A stretch of 64,000 nt of DNA from assembly GCA_951812615.1 (NCBI GenBank), contig CATOSU010000020.1:101873-165872 (forward strand). The letters are read 5' to 3'. A program made the translations under genes and the position numbers. The notes beneath the pieces were generated by a model that saw nothing but the letters and a program-made list of their open reading frames with translations, ran no database searches and had not been told where the DNA came from. Below are positions 27,286-36,681 of the stretch, piece after piece (the first letter of the stretch is position 1; every line of letters begins with the position of its first letter). Source of the DNA: an uncultured Paracoccaceae bacterium (GTDB lineage: Bacteria; Pseudomonadota; Alphaproteobacteria; Rhodobacterales; Rhodobacteraceae).

Positions 27286-28149
27286 GTGAGTCATTCCTTG
27301 AGCATTGCCCCGCCACGTCCCAAAGACCTGCCGCTGAACGCGCTGCGCGCCTTCGAGGTGTCGGCGCGGCTGGGTGGCTTTGCCGCTGCCGGGCAGGAGC
27401 TGAACGTGTCGCCGGGCGCGGTTTCGGCCCATGTGAAGACGTTGGAAGAGGCCGTGGGCGCGCCGCTGTTTCAGCGCACTGCGCGGGGGGTGGTGCTGAC
27501 ACCGCTTGGACGCCGCGTTTTGCCGGAGTTCAGTCGCGCGTTTGACGATCTGGCCGCCGCCGTGCGCCTGCTGCGGTCCGAGGCAGCGCCGAACACCGTG
27601 CATATCGCGACCCTGCCGTCGGTCGCGCAGCTGTGGCTGTCGCCGCGCCTGCCGGAACTGCGGCGGATTGCGCCGGAAATCTCGGTTTCGATCACCGCGC
27701 TGGAAGAACCGCCCAACCTGAAACGCACGCCCTACGATCTGTGCCTGTTCTTTGATGAAAGCCGGGGGCAACAGGTGGCCGAAGACTGGATCTTTCCGGT
27801 CTGCGCCCCCGGTTTCGGGACCCTCACGGATCCGGCGGACCTGCGGCGGGTGGCCTGCATTACCGATACCACGTGGCGCGATGACTGGCAGGACTGGGCA
27901 GGGCAGGACGTGGCGGCGCAGGGCCCGGTCTATTCGCTCTACGCGCTGGCGTTGGAGGAAACGCTGAACGGGGCGGGGGTGCTGATGGGACATCTGCCGC
28001 TGGTCGAACGCCATCTCGCCGCCGGCACGCTGCGCGAACCCTTCGGGCGCCGTGTGAAAACACCCCGTGCCTTGCGGGTGTGGAGCGTTCGGCCAACGGC
28101 CTCGGGCGCGGCCCGGCGGGTTATGGACTGGCTGTCTGACAGCCGGTGA
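27286..28149 (+). CDS. LysR-family regulator (GcvA-like)
   Basis: The 287-residue regulator has an N-terminal winged helix-turn-helix (LNALRAFEVSARLGGFAAAGQELNVSPGAVSAHVKTLEEAVGAPLFQRTARGVVLT) followed by a substrate-binding domain from about residue 95. PLNALRAFEVSARLGGF is typical of the GcvA-like branch. GTG 27286 is the likely start. It is divergent from the SHMT-like gene, which it probably regulates in response to an amino acid; it is convergent with the downstream DMGDH-like gene. Confidence 0.88.
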   Translation: MSHSLSIAPPRPKDLPLNALRAFEVSARLGGFAAAGQELNVSPGAVSAHVKTLEEAVGAPLFQRTARGVVLTPLGRRVLPEFSRAFDDLAAAVRLLRSEAAPNTVHIATLPSVAQLWLSPRLPELRRIAPEISVSITALEEPPNLKRTPYDLCLFFDESRGQQVAEDWIFPVCAPGFGTLTDPADLRRVACITDTTWRDDWQDWAGQDVAAQGPVYSLYALALEETLNGAGVLMGHLPLVERHLAAGTLREPFGRRVKTPRALRVWSVRPTASGAARRVMDWLSDSR

Positions 28150-28158
28150 TGTCCCGGC

Positions 28159-30579
28159 TCAGCCGCGCATACGGCTGCCAAGTGCATCGTAAAGCGCGGG
28201 CGCGACCACCCGGGCGGCAACCCGGCTCCCTATGACATCGACGGTCAGCTCGGTGCCCGGCGCGGCCACGTCCGGAGCGACAAACGCCATGGCAAGGTTC
28301 TGTCCGACACGATGGCCCCAATCCCCCGACGTGACCGTGCCGGCCACCTGATCGCCCTGCATCACCGATGCACCGCCATGCGCCGGGGCATCTGTGGTGT
28401 CGAGCACCAGTGTGACCAGCACTTGTTGCGGTCCGGCCTGCTGCCGTGTTTCCAACGCGGATTTGCCGATGAAATCGGCCTTGTCCGCGGCAACAAACCG
28501 GTTCAACCCTGTCTCGTAAGGGTCGAATTCCGTAAGGATTTCTGACTTCCAGTGCAGGTATCCCTTCTCCATCCGCATCGAGTCGACAGCCCGGCTGCCG
28601 AACAGCCGCAATCCATGCGCCGCGCCCGCGTCGCGCAGGGCCGAATAGGCGGCGTGCAGATGCGCGTTGGGGACGTGGATTTCATAGGCCAGCTCGCCCG
28701 AAAAGCTGACCCCCATAACCACGGCCGGCACAAACCCGATGGTCGCGGGACGGACCGACAGCCACGGGAATGCCGCCGCCGACCAGTCACCCCGCGCCAC
28801 TGCGGACAGAACCTCGCGCGACTTCGGGCCTGCCAGCACGAGGATGGTCCATTCGTTGGTAAGCGACCGGATCAGCACGTCTTCGTCCGGGCGCCGGTGC
28901 ATCTGCAGCCAGTCCATGTCATGCCATTCCGACGCCGCGGCGGACCCGTACCAGATCCGCCCGTCCGGCAGGTTGGCGATGGTCGCTTCGGACTTGAGAC
29001 AGCCCTGATGGTTCAGCAGATAGGCCAGCCCGACACGGCCCGGTTTGCGCGTCAGCCGGCCACAGATCATCCGGTCAAGAAAGCCCTGCGCGTCGCTGCC
29101 GGTGATTTCGAACCGGTTGAACCCGTTGACCTCGGCCAGCCCGACGGCGTTTTGCACCGCGTCGACTTCGGCGGCGACGAGGTCGAACACGGTGTTGAAG
29201 CGGAAGCCGTGATCTTCGGCGAAATCCGGTGCGGGTCTGAGATATTCCATCCGTTCCCAGCCGTTGACGACGCCGAATTCAGCGCCCTCTGCCGCCAGAA
29301 CCGGGGTCAGCGGCGTGGTCTTGGCCGGACGCGCAGCCGGACGATGTTCGTGCGGGAATTCAAAGCGGAATTCGTTCTGGTATTCCTCGATGGCCTTCAG
29401 CGCGGTCAGGTCCACCGTGGCGTGCCCGGTGAACCGGCGCGGGTCCAGCGGCCATGTGTCATAGATCGCCTCGCCATGCACGATCTGCTGCGCCAGCAGC
29501 CAGCCATGCCCGCCGCCTTCGCCAAGTCCGGCGCGCAAGCCTATGATACAGAACGCATTCCGCTTGCCCGGGATGTGTCCGACCAGCGGCGCACCATCGG
29601 CGGAATAGGTGATTGGCCCGTTGACGATGGTGTGAATGCCGGCCTCGGCCAGCGCCGGCATGCGGTGCATGGCACCTTCCAGCACATCAGCGACCCGGTC
29701 CAGATCGTCCGGGCACAGATCGTTGGCAAAGTGCGGGTCGATCCCGTCCATGCCCCAGGTTTTGCAGCCCTGTTCGTAAAAGCCGACCAGCAGACCGTCC
29801 TTTTCCTGCCGGCTGTAGAAATCTGAAATCGGGCAGCGGATCAGCGGGACGCGGTGACCGGCGTCACGCACGCCGGGCATGGCCTCGGTCACGAAATACT
29901 GGTGTTCCATCGACATCACCGGATGGGTCACCCCCATCATCGCCCCGATCTCGTTCACGCGGTAGCCGCCGGCATTCACGACAATCCCGGCGTTGATTTC
30001 CCCCTTGTCGGTTTCCACCACCCAGCTGTCATCGGGCAGCTGGCGCAGACCGGTGACCGCAGTGTGGCGGTTCACCTCGGCTCCGGCGGCGCGGGCGCGG
30101 CGGGCCAGCGCCTGACACAGTTGCGCCGGGTCGATATGCCCGTCATGCGGGTCCCACAGGCCACCGGCAAGCCCGTCGGTATTCAGCAGCGGGTGTCGCC
30201 GGGCGCATTCGGCCGCGTCAATAACTTCAAGTTCGACGCCCATCCCTTTGGCCATGCTGGTAAAGTGATGGTATCCGTCCAGCTCCGCCTGAGTTGCCGC
30301 CAGCCGGATGCCACCATCGCCGTAATTGTAGCCGACGGGGTATTCGGGATCTGCGGCAAGCTCCCGGTAGAGCGCGATGGAATGCGCCTTCAGCCCGATC
30401 ATGGTCTGGTTCATGCCAAAGCTGGTGACCTGCGCCGCGGAATGCCATGTCGTGCCCGAGGTCAGTTCGTCGCGTTCCAGCAGCATAACATCCGACCAGC
30501 CTTCGCGCGTCAGATGGAAGAGCGTCGAACATCCGGCGATGCCGCCGCCAATCACTACGACCCGTGCTGTTGAACGCAT
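28159..30579 (-). CDS. FAD-dependent dimethylglycine/sarcosine dehydrogenase-like protein
   Basis: The 806-residue protein joins an N-terminal DAO-type FAD domain (VVVIGGGIAGCSTLFHL; covalent-flavin-type SGTTWHSAAQV) to a C-terminal GcvT-like folate-binding domain from about residue 430 (ending with ALGSRMRG). This architecture is that of dimethylglycine and sarcosine dehydrogenases, which oxidise N-methyl groups and pass the carbon to tetrahydrofolate. A GGAGG site precedes the ATG. Fit with the SHMT-like and methyl-THF genes nearby suggests use of methylated glycines, but the exact substrate is unproven. Confidence 0.87.
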   Translation of the reverse strand: MRSTARVVVIGGGIAGCSTLFHLTREGWSDVMLLERDELTSGTTWHSAAQVTSFGMNQTMIGLKAHSIALYRELAADPEYPVGYNYGDGGIRLAATQAELDGYHHFTSMAKGMGVELEVIDAAECARRHPLLNTDGLAGGLWDPHDGHIDPAQLCQALARRARAAGAEVNRHTAVTGLRQLPDDSWVVETDKGEINAGIVVNAGGYRVNEIGAMMGVTHPVMSMEHQYFVTEAMPGVRDAGHRVPLIRCPISDFYSRQEKDGLLVGFYEQGCKTWGMDGIDPHFANDLCPDDLDRVADVLEGAMHRMPALAEAGIHTIVNGPITYSADGAPLVGHIPGKRNAFCIIGLRAGLGEGGGHGWLLAQQIVHGEAIYDTWPLDPRRFTGHATVDLTALKAIEEYQNEFRFEFPHEHRPAARPAKTTPLTPVLAAEGAEFGVVNGWERMEYLRPAPDFAEDHGFRFNTVFDLVAAEVDAVQNAVGLAEVNGFNRFEITGSDAQGFLDRMICGRLTRKPGRVGLAYLLNHQGCLKSEATIANLPDGRIWYGSAAASEWHDMDWLQMHRRPDEDVLIRSLTNEWTILVLAGPKSREVLSAVARGDWSAAAFPWLSVRPATIGFVPAVVMGVSFSGELAYEIHVPNAHLHAAYSALRDAGAAHGLRLFGSRAVDSMRMEKGYLHWKSEILTEFDPYETGLNRFVAADKADFIGKSALETRQQAGPQQVLVTLVLDTTDAPAHGGASVMQGDQVAGTVTSGDWGHRVGQNLAMAFVAPDVAAPGTELTVDVIGSRVAARVVAPALYDALGSRMRG

Positions 30580-30684
30580 GAGAACCTCCGTGTTTTTGGG
30601 ATGTGACCCGGACAGGTCAATCAGGTCAATCGCGCGAACCGCGATTTGAAAACAGGAAATCCAGATTTGGCTTTGCTTAAGCGG

Positions 30685-32307
30685 TCACGGGTCGGGCAGG
30701 GCGTTGATCTCGCCGGCCAGAAACTGATCCCGCAGGGCGAATTTCCGGATCTTGCCTGAGCCGGTCAGCGGAAAGCTGTCGGTCTGGCACCAGACCGCCG
30801 GCGTCTTCATCGGGGCCAGATGCGCCCGGCAATGCGCCCTGAGCACGGCGGGGTCAACCGCGGCCCCCTCGGCAGGACGCACGAAGGCGGCGACGATTTC
30901 GCCCCATTTGACATCCGGCAGCCCGACCACGGCAATTTCGGCCACGTCGGCATGCTCCAGCAGCACGTTTTCAATCTCGGCCGGGAACAGGTTTTCGCCG
31001 CCGCGGATGATCATTTCCTTCACCCGTCCGGTGACCGTGACATAGCCGCGGGCATCCATCCTGCCCAGATCGCCGGTGTGCAGCCAGCCATCGCTGTCGA
31101 TGGTGGCAGCGGTGGCGTCCGGGTTGTCATTGTATTCGATCATTGTCAGGTATCCGCGCACGCAGATTTCACCAACCTCGCCCAGCGGTCTGACGGCACC
31201 GCCGGCCGGATCGCGGATGGACACTTCGGTCAGCGGCATCGGCTGACCCACGGTGTTACAGCAATCCTCCAGCGTTTCGCCGCGGTGATGCTGCGTGACG
31301 AGTGGCGAACACTCGGTCTGACCATAAACCGTCTGCACACCGCACCCCATCTTGTCCCGGATCGCCCGGACCAGCTGCGGCGGCACCATCGAGCCGCCCG
31401 ACATGCAACTGCGCAGGGTGCTCAAATCAAAGCTCTGCTGTTCCAGAACCTCCAGCAGGGCAACCATCATCGTCGGCACGCCGCCGGTCAGCGCGATACG
31501 CTCGCTTTCAATGATCCGAAGCAGGGCCGTGGGATCGAACATGGTTAACAGATACAGCGGCGCCGGAGTCTGCAACGCGCCCAGCACGGCCATCGCACAG
31601 CCCGCGGTGTGAAACAGCGGCATCACGTTGGCCCAGGGTTCGCCGGGCTGCGCCTGCAGCCGCTGCGCATAGAAGCGGGCGTTATTGGTGACGCCGCGAT
31701 GGCTGAGCACGGCGCCCTTGGGAAAGCCTGTGGTCCCGGACGTGTATTGAATTTGTGCCGGGTCGCCAGCGGCGACCTGCGGCAGGTCCTCGGGCCGGTT
31801 GCCTCTGGCGTGCACGGCGCTGGCATCTTCGATATCGACGATCTCGCGCAGGCCGGTCAGGCCGGCGGCGGCCTCTTGCGCGATGTCCCACATCGGGTTG
31901 CCCCGAAAGGACCGGGTGAGGAACAGGCCGGCCGCGCCGGATTGGTCCAGCACATAGCGCAACTCTTTGCCCTGATAGGCCGGGTTCGCGGTGACGAGGG
32001 TCAAACCGGCCAGCGCACAGGCATATTCCAGCAGCACCCATTCCGGCACGTTCGGCGCCCAGACACAAATCCGTTCGCCGGGCGCAAATCGGGTGGACAG
32101 CGCCCGCGCCAGCATGTCGGCATCCGTTGCCAGATCGGCAAAAGACCAGCGCCGCCCGGTCTCTCCGTCGGGTTTCACCTCGATCAGAGCAGGGGCGTCG
32201 GGATGCTCTGCGGCGGTAGTCCGCAACAGATCGCCAACGGTGGTATCGCGAACGGCCTCGTCCTTCTGGGCCGGGAAATACGATTCGGTCAGATCAACCT
32301 GATACAT
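30685..32307 (-). CDS. AMP-dependent acyl-CoA synthetase
   Basis: The 540-residue enzyme activates a carboxylic acid to its CoA thioester through an acyl-AMP. The P-loop-like motif is YTSGTTGFPKGA, the A5 region YGQTECSPL, the hinge TGDLGRMDARGYVTVTGR, and the catalytic lysine SGKIRKFALRD. It resembles FadD-like medium- and long-chain synthetases. It lies upstream of the DMGDH-like gene on the same strand, but 105 bases with a small AATCGCG/CGCGATT hairpin at 30628-30646 separate them, so they may be separate units. Confidence 0.9.
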   Translation of the reverse strand: MYQVDLTESYFPAQKDEAVRDTTVGDLLRTTAAEHPDAPALIEVKPDGETGRRWSFADLATDADMLARALSTRFAPGERICVWAPNVPEWVLLEYACALAGLTLVTANPAYQGKELRYVLDQSGAAGLFLTRSFRGNPMWDIAQEAAAGLTGLREIVDIEDASAVHARGNRPEDLPQVAAGDPAQIQYTSGTTGFPKGAVLSHRGVTNNARFYAQRLQAQPGEPWANVMPLFHTAGCAMAVLGALQTPAPLYLLTMFDPTALLRIIESERIALTGGVPTMMVALLEVLEQQSFDLSTLRSCMSGGSMVPPQLVRAIRDKMGCGVQTVYGQTECSPLVTQHHRGETLEDCCNTVGQPMPLTEVSIRDPAGGAVRPLGEVGEICVRGYLTMIEYNDNPDATAATIDSDGWLHTGDLGRMDARGYVTVTGRVKEMIIRGGENLFPAEIENVLLEHADVAEIAVVGLPDVKWGEIVAAFVRPAEGAAVDPAVLRAHCRAHLAPMKTPAVWCQTDSFPLTGSGKIRKFALRDQFLAGEINALPDP

Positions 32308-32689
32308 GCGCGCCTCGCTGGATCATGCGTGCACCGAACGTACATCATTGCAGCGACCGGGCGACATTTACCCGGTCGGCCTGTCACCGGTCATGAGAGC
32401 ATACGGCCACCCTGCCATCAAATCCGCGACCCCGACAACCGGCCCAGGTTCATGTCCAGAAGTTCGGAGACCAGCATCCTGTCGACCGCGACTGATCCAT
32501 CAACCGGTCGCTGATCGTGTCGAAGATGTCTGGCGCGGCCTGTCTCCGCCTACGTTCCGGGACCGATCCTTACAAAAAGAACGGTCAAAACTCTTTGAAG
32601 TCGGGCGGATTGCCGGGCCCGGCGCACGCGCAACGCAAAAGGCCGGCGGAGTGACCGCCGGCCCGTGCAGGTGCTGAACGAAAACCCGG
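32308..32689. other. Intergenic region with a terminator, no gene seen
   Basis: About 380 bases separate the acyl-CoA synthetase start from the end of the methyl-THF methyltransferase gene. Open frames here have no family look and poor starts. The right part holds the terminator at 32636-32663; the left part should hold the promoter of the acyl-CoA synthetase gene, though I see no clear box. Confidence 0.5.
32636..32663 (-). terminator. Intrinsic terminator of the methyl-THF operon
   Basis: A perfect 9-bp GC stem (GGCCGGCGG and complement, loop AGTGA, 32641-32663) is followed on the minus strand by TTTT. It lies 27 bases after the methyltransferase stop, where an intrinsic terminator is expected. 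Confidence 0.75.
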
Positions 32690-33751
32690 TCAGGCCCGGC
32701 GGCGGCGACCACCGGCGCGACCCCGCCGTCCGCCCGCAGCTTCGCCTTCGGCGGCAGGCGGTTTGTTGAACCGGATCCACTCGCCGCCATGCGGGTCATT
32801 GTCGGTCAGGAAGTTCGCGGCGCGGATCGCTTCCATTTCCTTGCCGGCGCGCGGCTTGGTCGAGCCGAGGCCGAAAAGCTGACAGAAGGTTTCGTCATCC
32901 ATACCCTCGGGCAGAACGATCCCGGCGGCGGCCGCGGCGGCCTTCTTGGCCGCGATCTCGGAAGCCTTCACAGGCAACGCGATCGGATTCATGATGGCGC
33001 TGGTCATGCCGGCGCCCATGGCCATTGGCAGGAACGCGTTGTTGATGCCGTGCCGGTTGGGCAACCCGAAGGAAATGTTGGACGCGCCGCAGGTGGTGTT
33101 CACGCCCAGTTCCTCGCGCAGGCGGCGCACCAGCGCAAAGACCTGCAACCCGGCCGTGCCCATTGCACCCACCGGCATTACCAGCGGATCGACCACAACG
33201 TCATGCGCGGGGATGCCGTAGTCGGCGGCGTGTTCCACGATCTTCTTAGCCACCGCGAACCGCACGTCGGGATCTTCGGAAATCCCTGTGTCGTCGTTCG
33301 AAATGGCCACCACCGGCACGTTGTATTTCTTCACCAGTGGCAGGATCTGTTCCAGCCGCTCTTCCTCGCCGGTGACGGAATTCAGCAGCGGACGGCCTTC
33401 ACAGACCTCCAGCCCCGCTTCCAGCGCGCCGGGAACCGAGCTGTCGATGCACAGCGGCACATCAACCAGCCCCTGCACCAGTTCGATCACCTTGCGCATC
33501 AGCGGCGGTTCGGTCTGGTTGGGATCGGGGTTGGAATTGTAGACCACCCCGGCATTCACATCGAGCACCGTGGCCCCGGCCGCGACCTGCGCCAGCGCGT
33601 CCTTTTCAACGGTCGAAAAATCGCCCGCTTCCAGTTCGGCTGCCAGCTTCTTGCGGCCGGTGGGATTGATCCGTTCGCCGATCACGCAAAACGGTTGATC
33701 AAAGCCGATGATCGCGGTTTTGGATTTCGACTCGACAATGGTCTGCGTCAT
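32690..33751 (-). CDS. Methyltetrahydrofolate:corrinoid methyltransferase (pterin-binding domain)
   Basis: The 353-residue protein is a stand-alone TIM-barrel pterin-binding domain (VIGERINPTGRKKL start, VLDVNAGV, PLCIDSSVPGALEAGL, AISNDDTGI), like the folate module of B12-dependent methionine synthase. It should move a methyl group from methyl-THF to a corrinoid protein. Rhodobacterales such as Phaeobacter are reported to use a methionine synthase split into separate polypeptides, and this may be that folate module (inference). The tail is Arg/Gly-rich (GRRGRAGGRRRRA). It ends a three-gene operon. Confidence 0.85.
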   Translation of the reverse strand: MTQTIVESKSKTAIIGFDQPFCVIGERINPTGRKKLAAELEAGDFSTVEKDALAQVAAGATVLDVNAGVVYNSNPDPNQTEPPLMRKVIELVQGLVDVPLCIDSSVPGALEAGLEVCEGRPLLNSVTGEEERLEQILPLVKKYNVPVVAISNDDTGISEDPDVRFAVAKKIVEHAADYGIPAHDVVVDPLVMPVGAMGTAGLQVFALVRRLREELGVNTTCGASNISFGLPNRHGINNAFLPMAMGAGMTSAIMNPIALPVKASEIAAKKAAAAAAGIVLPEGMDDETFCQLFGLGSTKPRAGKEMEAIRAANFLTDNDPHGGEWIRFNKPPAAEGEAAGGRRGRAGGRRRRA

Positions 33752-33765
33752 GTGAGTGCGGCCTT

Positions 33766-34692
33766 TCAGGAAGCGTTAACAGGGCGGGACGAAGCCCCGC
33801 CGTTTTCGATCGCCCAGGTGGCATTGGACTTGATCCCGCCCAGCGGGAAGAAATGCACCTGTTCGATGTTGAAGTCAGGATTGGCCACCTTGTGCGCAGC
33901 CAGCCCGGACAGGACCTCGGTCGGTTCATAGGGCAGCAACAGCTTGGTGACGTCCATGGCGCGTTTCTGCAGCACCTTGAGCGACGGACCGACGCCGCAT
34001 GCAATGGCGAACTTGATCAGGGTCTGCAGTTTGGCGGGACCGGCGATACCGATGTGAACGGGCAGATCGATGCCGGCGGCCTTCAGCCCGTTGGCCCAGC
34101 TGATGATCGGACCATGCTCAAAAGCGAACTGGGTGGCGATGGCCATGTCGGCATCCGTGCGTTCCGAAAATTTCTGTTTCCACTGAATGGCTTCGGCGAC
34201 GTTCTTTGTGCTGCCGTCCGGGTCGATATCCTTGTTGCCCTCGGGGTGGCCGGCCACGTGCAGGCGCTTGAACCCGGCCTTGTCGAACAGGCCGGTTTCC
34301 ATCAGCTGCATCGAGCTGTGGAAATCGCCGGCAGGTGTGGCCACACCGCCGGCCAGAAGCAGCGCCTGTTCCACGCCCGCTTCGCCCTGATACCGGGCGA
34401 TCCAGTCGGCCAGCGTTCCGGCGTCCGGGATAATGCGGGCCGGGAAATGCGGCATCACGTCGAACCCTTCGCCGGCAATCCGGGCCGCGGTGCGGACCAT
34501 ATCCTCGATCGGGGTGCCTTCGATATGCGCGACGTAAACGCGGGTGCCCGCCGGCAGCAGGTCGCGGAAATCATCCACCTTTTCCGCTGTGCGCGGCATC
34601 ACCTCGATGGAATAGCCCTTGAGAAAGGCTTCGACCTCGGCGCCAGCCGTGCGTTTGGCGCTGTCGCGACGTTTGAAATTGAGCAGGGCCAT
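33766..34692 (-). CDS. Methylenetetrahydrofolate reductase-like protein
   Basis: The 308-residue protein has the MTHFR TIM-barrel pattern (SIEVMPRTAEKVDDF start, VMPHFPARII, LLLAGG, HPEGNKD, and ATQFAFEH). Classic MetF has EFFPP near the start, whereas here it is SIEVMPR, so this is a divergent branch. It would make methyl-THF for the methyltransferase encoded 14 bases downstream. The upstream neighbour is a virulence-factor-family gene 25 bases away. Confidence 0.82.
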   Translation of the reverse strand: MALLNFKRRDSAKRTAGAEVEAFLKGYSIEVMPRTAEKVDDFRDLLPAGTRVYVAHIEGTPIEDMVRTAARIAGEGFDVMPHFPARIIPDAGTLADWIARYQGEAGVEQALLLAGGVATPAGDFHSSMQLMETGLFDKAGFKRLHVAGHPEGNKDIDPDGSTKNVAEAIQWKQKFSERTDADMAIATQFAFEHGPIISWANGLKAAGIDLPVHIGIAGPAKLQTLIKFAIACGVGPSLKVLQKRAMDVTKLLLPYEPTEVLSGLAAHKVANPDFNIEQVHFFPLGGIKSNATWAIENGGASSRPVNAS

Positions 34693-34717
34693 TGCAGCCT
34701 CCGGTTATGGTATGGGC

Positions 34718-35014
34718 TCAGGCCCAGCCATCATTGTCAATCAGCGCCTTGATGCGCCCGGTGTCATATTCGGTTTCGAGCCGCCGGGCCTCGGCCTCGG
34801 CCACCTCGGCGGGGTCGCCGTCCACAGGGTAGGGAGCTGCCTTGCGCCATTCCGCCAGATAGGCATCGCTGTCCTTCGCGTTCACCTTCATGGCGGCCCG
34901 GTCGATGGCCTGTTCGAACCGCTCTTCGAGCTGTCGCTTGGCCCCGCGCCGGCCCTTGCCCACGATCACCTGGGCCGGGATGTCGCGCCAGTACACGACC
35001 GTAACGTCAGGCAT
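34718..35014 (-). CDS. Virulence-factor-family small protein
   Basis: The 98-residue acidic protein begins MPDVTVVYWRDIPAQVIVGKGRRGAKRQLEERF and resembles the small family annotated as virulence factor in Rhodobacterales, where it lies beside these folate genes. No biochemical role is known. ATG 35014 is chosen because AGGGGA lies eight bases before it; the long upstream extension of the frame has no coding look. It is the first gene of the three-gene operon. Confidence 0.72.
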   Translation of the reverse strand: MPDVTVVYWRDIPAQVIVGKGRRGAKRQLEERFEQAIDRAAMKVNAKDSDAYLAEWRKAAPYPVDGDPAEVAEAEARRLETEYDTGRIKALIDNDGWA

Positions 35015-35304
35015 CTCTGATTCCCCTGTCTCCAACTCCGCCGGTTCTAATGCCGACACCATCGCCGGTCCGGTCGGTTTTCGACTTGTGACGTATTCAG
35101 AGCGACCCCGGCCACGTCGTTTTATCCGTGAAACGACCGCGCGGCTATGCGTTGGCCGGGTCATAATTCTCATAATCTGCATGAGCCGGGCCGGTGCAGG
35201 CGGGTGAGTCCGCCGCGCAACAACCGCCGCCGGGCTTTTTTGGCGGGTCTGTGTCGGTTCTGCCGCGTCTGTTAGATTCAAAAGAAAACCGAGCAGAAGA
35301 ACAC
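35015..35304. other. Intergenic region between divergent genes, no gene seen
   Basis: This 290-base gap separates the folate operon from the broken sulfotransferase. I looked for a cobalamin or SAM riboswitch on the minus strand and saw no convincing one. A short direct repeat (TCATAATTCTCATAATC, about 35160-35176) could be part of a promoter or regulator site. Confidence 0.4.
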
Positions 35305-35544
35305 ATGGTTGTAGCGATAAAAGCCTGCGGGGTCGCCTATGCGCCGGTGCCCAAGGCCGGGTGCACGTCCGTCAAGATGATGCTGTCCCAGATTGATCCG
35401 GATTACCGGCCGGCCCGGAATCCACGCAAGGGCAACAAGGCGTTCCATCACCGGTACCGGACGATGCGGTACAAACGCGCCCGCTGGCGGCCAACTCAGT
35501 TAACTCCTTATACCTCAGGCTACCCGCAATTCCGTCAAGCGTGA
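35305..35544 (+). pseudogene. Sulfotransferase gene, 5' remnant
   Basis: The frame from ATG 35305 starts MVVAIKACGVAYAPVPKAGCTSVKMML. PKAGCTSVK is the 5'-phosphosulfate-binding loop of PAPS-dependent sulfotransferases. The family match holds to about residue 64 (YKRARWR, about 35497), after which the frame continues for only 15 unrelated codons into the 3' end of the opposite-strand glycosyltransferase gene. The second PAPS-binding motif, of VVRDP type, is missing. The C-terminal remnant lies at 36682-36972. Confidence 0.75.
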
Positions 35545-36570
35545 GTTCCGATAGCGGGTGACCAGCGAACGATCAAACGCTGCAACTGTCAGTCTTGACG
35601 CCATTTCAGGAAAGTACTGATCAACGGCTTTCATCGGATCCACCGGCATCGGCAACGCCAAACCGTGCGCCGCGAGCCTGTTGAACTCTTCGACAGACAG
35701 CAAACGGATCGCATCGTGCAATTCGCGCACCTTGTCCGGGTCCGCGTCGCAAGCTGCAACGTAATTCAGTTGCTCCACCCGATGGCGGAGTGGATTTTCT
35801 TTCTTCGGTGTGCCTGCAAAAAGCCCCGATTGAAGGTAGCGTTCCAGTTTCAGTTGCCAATGCAGGGGTGTTAGCCCCTCAAAATGCGCGAGTACGGCGA
35901 TCGGCTCATATGACATCTTCGGTTTGGCAAAGTGACGAGGCCCATGAATGCCGAGCTTCAGACCTCGCCCGGTGCGCACAATGCTTTTGCCCCAGGCATG
36001 ACCGCAGATCCCGCGATTTGTGTAACGCGCAAACGAAGAGTTCAGCACTTTGCGAACCTTGCGCGGCTTGCCCCGGGCAGGCATCCGCAGTACGCCGTCA
36101 AACACCGTCCGGATCTCCTGATCGGCGCGGTACACTCTTTCTCCGTTCAGAATTCGTATAGCATCGATCTCAACAGGTGTCGCCGCCAATGCAGCTGAAA
36201 GATCGCTACATCCCACAAACTCGTCCGCATCGACGTGCAGCAGCCAGCCGGCGCTCGTATTATGATAGCCATGCGTGGCGTTCAGACGTTGGCGACGGTT
36301 GATGTCGCCTGTCCTCTCTCCGGGATATGTGCATTCGAGAAACGCTTCATCGGCCTGAATCAGCCGAAGGCCGGGTGTGCCCCCCAAAAGCATTTCCACG
36401 TCAGGCGCTCCACCATCGAGGTACAAGATGACTTCGGACGCGCCGATAGACAGGTAATGGGCAACGAAAGCCGCTAATAGTTCCGGCGGCTCCTTCACCG
36501 TTGCCACAACTGCCCAGCTTGCCGGGCCATCGGTTCGTCCGATTGATGCATCAGCCAAGGACTTACTCAA
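35515..36570 (-). CDS. Glycosyltransferase family 2-like protein (Glyco_tranf_2_4 type)
   Basis: The 351-residue protein has WAVVATVKEPPELLAAFVAHYLSIGASEVILYLD at its start and the metal-binding LHVDADEFV at about residue 112, the hallmark of this glycosyltransferase-2 subgroup. Members are usually found in polysaccharide or capsule regions. The base composition is visibly more AT-rich than the neighbours, and the gene sits between two halves of a sulfotransferase gene, both signs of recent acquisition. Sugar donor and acceptor are unknown. Confidence 0.82.
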   Translation of the reverse strand: MSKSLADASIGRTDGPASWAVVATVKEPPELLAAFVAHYLSIGASEVILYLDGGAPDVEMLLGGTPGLRLIQADEAFLECTYPGERTGDINRRQRLNATHGYHNTSAGWLLHVDADEFVGCSDLSAALAATPVEIDAIRILNGERVYRADQEIRTVFDGVLRMPARGKPRKVRKVLNSSFARYTNRGICGHAWGKSIVRTGRGLKLGIHGPRHFAKPKMSYEPIAVLAHFEGLTPLHWQLKLERYLQSGLFAGTPKKENPLRHRVEQLNYVAACDADPDKVRELHDAIRLLSVEEFNRLAAHGLALPMPVDPMKAVDQYFPEMASRLTVAAFDRSLVTRYRNSRLTELRVA

Positions 36571-36681
36571 TTTTCCTCGTATTGTTTCCAGTCTGTTAAC
36601 AATAGGATTAAGGCAAGAATGTGGCAGGTCCGGGCTACAACAGTTTGGTCGGCATTCCCCAAGTAGACCGCCGGTCGTTAT
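36571..36681. other. AT-rich insert boundary and promoter region
   Basis: The stretch upstream of the glycosyltransferase start is AT-rich (for example TTGTTTCCAGTCTGTTAACAATAGGATTAAGG) up to about 36620, then returns to GC-rich sequence. This marks the right-hand edge of the inserted DNA. I see no inverted terminal repeat or target duplication shared with the left edge near 35497. Confidence 0.5.

Noticed and set aside
35015..35304. Cobalamin or SAM riboswitch before the folate operon
   Set aside because: I could not find the conserved B12-box or SAM-II/SAM-V motifs on the minus strand; a covariance-model scan would settle it.
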